A stretch of DNA of 7,218 nt, taken from contig JAENIS010000075.1 of assembly GCA_016844285.1 (NCBI GenBank), positions 1 through 7,218 of the forward strand, read 5' to 3'. Below, one piece after another: positions 6,558-7,218 of this stretch. The notes under the pieces were generated by a model. That model ran no database searches and had not been told where the DNA came from. It was given only the letters and a program-made list of their open reading frames with translations. Numbering within the stretch: position 1 is the first letter of the stretch; each line of letters starts with the position of its first letter. Made by a program: the position numbers and the translations under genes. This DNA is from Dehalococcoidales bacterium. Its GTDB lineage: Bacteria > Chloroflexota > Dehalococcoidia > Dehalococcoidales > UBA2162.

Positions 6558-7218
6558 ATGTTGACACAACCCAAGTCGAAACCGACTTTTAGTGAGTTTA
6601 TAGAAAGCTGTACCCCGCTACTGAAGATTCCAGAATTGGAAGCGCAAATGCGAGAGCGCGTGCGCTCCATTGTCAAGGAATTACTGGACTTTCAGCCAAA
6701 CACAGACCCGGCCAAGAACTTGAAGCAGTTTATTCAAAAAGATGAAAATTTTCTCGGTGTTCTACTTGCCTTGACAAATCTTTCACAAGAAAAGTTCTTA
6801 CGGCTATTAACTGCTCAGCGCTTCGCTGCCAATGATTTTGGACCCGAGTGGCATCCAGACAGAGTTTACCAAAAAATAAAGAAGGATGACCAGTTCGCAG
6901 AAACAATAGCTCATCTATTCCTTGAAGGGCGGACTAGCAAATTACTTGCTGAGCAAGTGGCGGATTTTTATCTTGACCAACTCTCGTTACCTGCAAATTG
7001 GTCGGACGTTATCCGAGACGAAAATGTTGTCGGTAACGTTGTTCGCAAAAAACTCACTGGTGAGTATACCGTCCAAAAAGGGGAATACATAGAGAAGATA
7101 ATACGTCGGCTGCTAGATGAAATAGAAGCTAAATATGGTGTCACCCACGCTAAGGGTCAGGTTACTCTGGTTGGAAAAGAAGTAGACTGTGTAATACCAT
7201 CAATGGACGCCCCATACG
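6558..7218 (+). CDS. Unrecognised protein, N-terminal 220 aa (3'-truncated); possible restriction-type nuclease
   Basis: The frame is open from ATG 6558 to the window edge without a stop, giving 220 residues. GGAG (6542-6545) lies 12 bases upstream, and no other in-frame start exists between the promoter and this ATG. The N-terminal 190 residues look mainly helical and charged, with no signal peptide or membrane segment. Near the end, after YTVQKGEYIEKIIRRLLDE, comes VTLVGKEVDCVIPSMDAPY (E208, D210). A short-strand segment of the form 'GKEVDxVIPS' following a helix with a conserved Glu recalls PD-(D/E)XK nucleases of type II restriction systems, but the decisive E/D-x-K part would lie beyond the edge. 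Base composition is clearly more AT-rich than the metabolic genes before it (the stretch 6721-6780 is one third G+C), consistent with an acquired accessory gene. The function is a guess. Confidence 0.6.
   Translation, partial: MLTQPKSKPTFSEFIESCTPLLKIPELEAQMRERVRSIVKELLDFQPNTDPAKNLKQFIQKDENFLGVLLALTNLSQEKFLRLLTAQRFAANDFGPEWHPDRVYQKIKKDDQFAETIAHLFLEGRTSKLLAEQVADFYLDQLSLPANWSDVIRDENVVGNVVRKKLTGEYTVQKGEYIEKIIRRLLDEIEAKYGVTHAKGQVTLVGKEVDCVIPSMDAPY

Noticed and set aside
6547..6564. ATG at 6547 as the start of the last gene
   Set aside because: Its frame closes after five codons with TGA at 6562-6564. ATG 6558 opens the long frame.

Overview
This window is a bacterial chromosomal segment built around S-adenosylmethionine (SAM) metabolism. 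All recognised genes lie on the + strand. The bacterial assignment rests on clear Shine-Dalgarno sites, a bacterial-type MetK and a sigma70-like promoter near the right edge. Three features suggest an anaerobe of the Chloroflexota/Dehalococcoidia kind: a short 'core' MetE-like methionine synthase, an archaeal/thermophile-style short SAH hydrolase, and hairpin-rich CCCCTTCC/GGAAGGGG intergenic repeats. That taxonomic placement is inference, not proven by the window.

Layout: the C-terminal end of an MTA phosphorylase (1-249); hairpin element 1 (about 251-318); a core-MetE-like methyltransferase (350-1381); a 168-base gap with two tiny coupled reading frames and a short inverted repeat; an archaemetzincin-like zinc protease (best start 1550, end 2107), overlapping by 20 bases a 519-aa two-domain protein with an APH-like kinase fold plus a P-loop kinase (2088-3647); hairpin element 2 (about 3645-3779); SAH hydrolase (3818-5086); hairpin element 3 (about 5097-5205); SAM synthetase (5236-6459, TTG start); a promoter; and the first 220 codons of an unrecognised, visibly more AT-rich gene (6558 to the edge) that may be a nuclease of a defence system.

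How the genes work together: MetK makes SAM from methionine and ATP. SAM-dependent methylation yields S-adenosylhomocysteine, which AhcY splits to homocysteine and adenosine. The core-MetE-like protein would re-methylate homocysteine to methionine, probably taking the methyl group from a corrinoid rather than from folate. The MTA phosphorylase recycles the methylthioadenosine released by SAM-consuming reactions. The window thus holds a nearly complete activated-methyl cycle plus the entry step of methionine salvage. The protease/kinase pair in the middle has no known link to this cycle and is the most interesting association here.

The other notable signal is the set of three related hairpin elements, each directly behind a stop codon. 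Two of them share a perfect 12-bp stem in which both sequence differences are compensatory, so the structure rather than the sequence is conserved.
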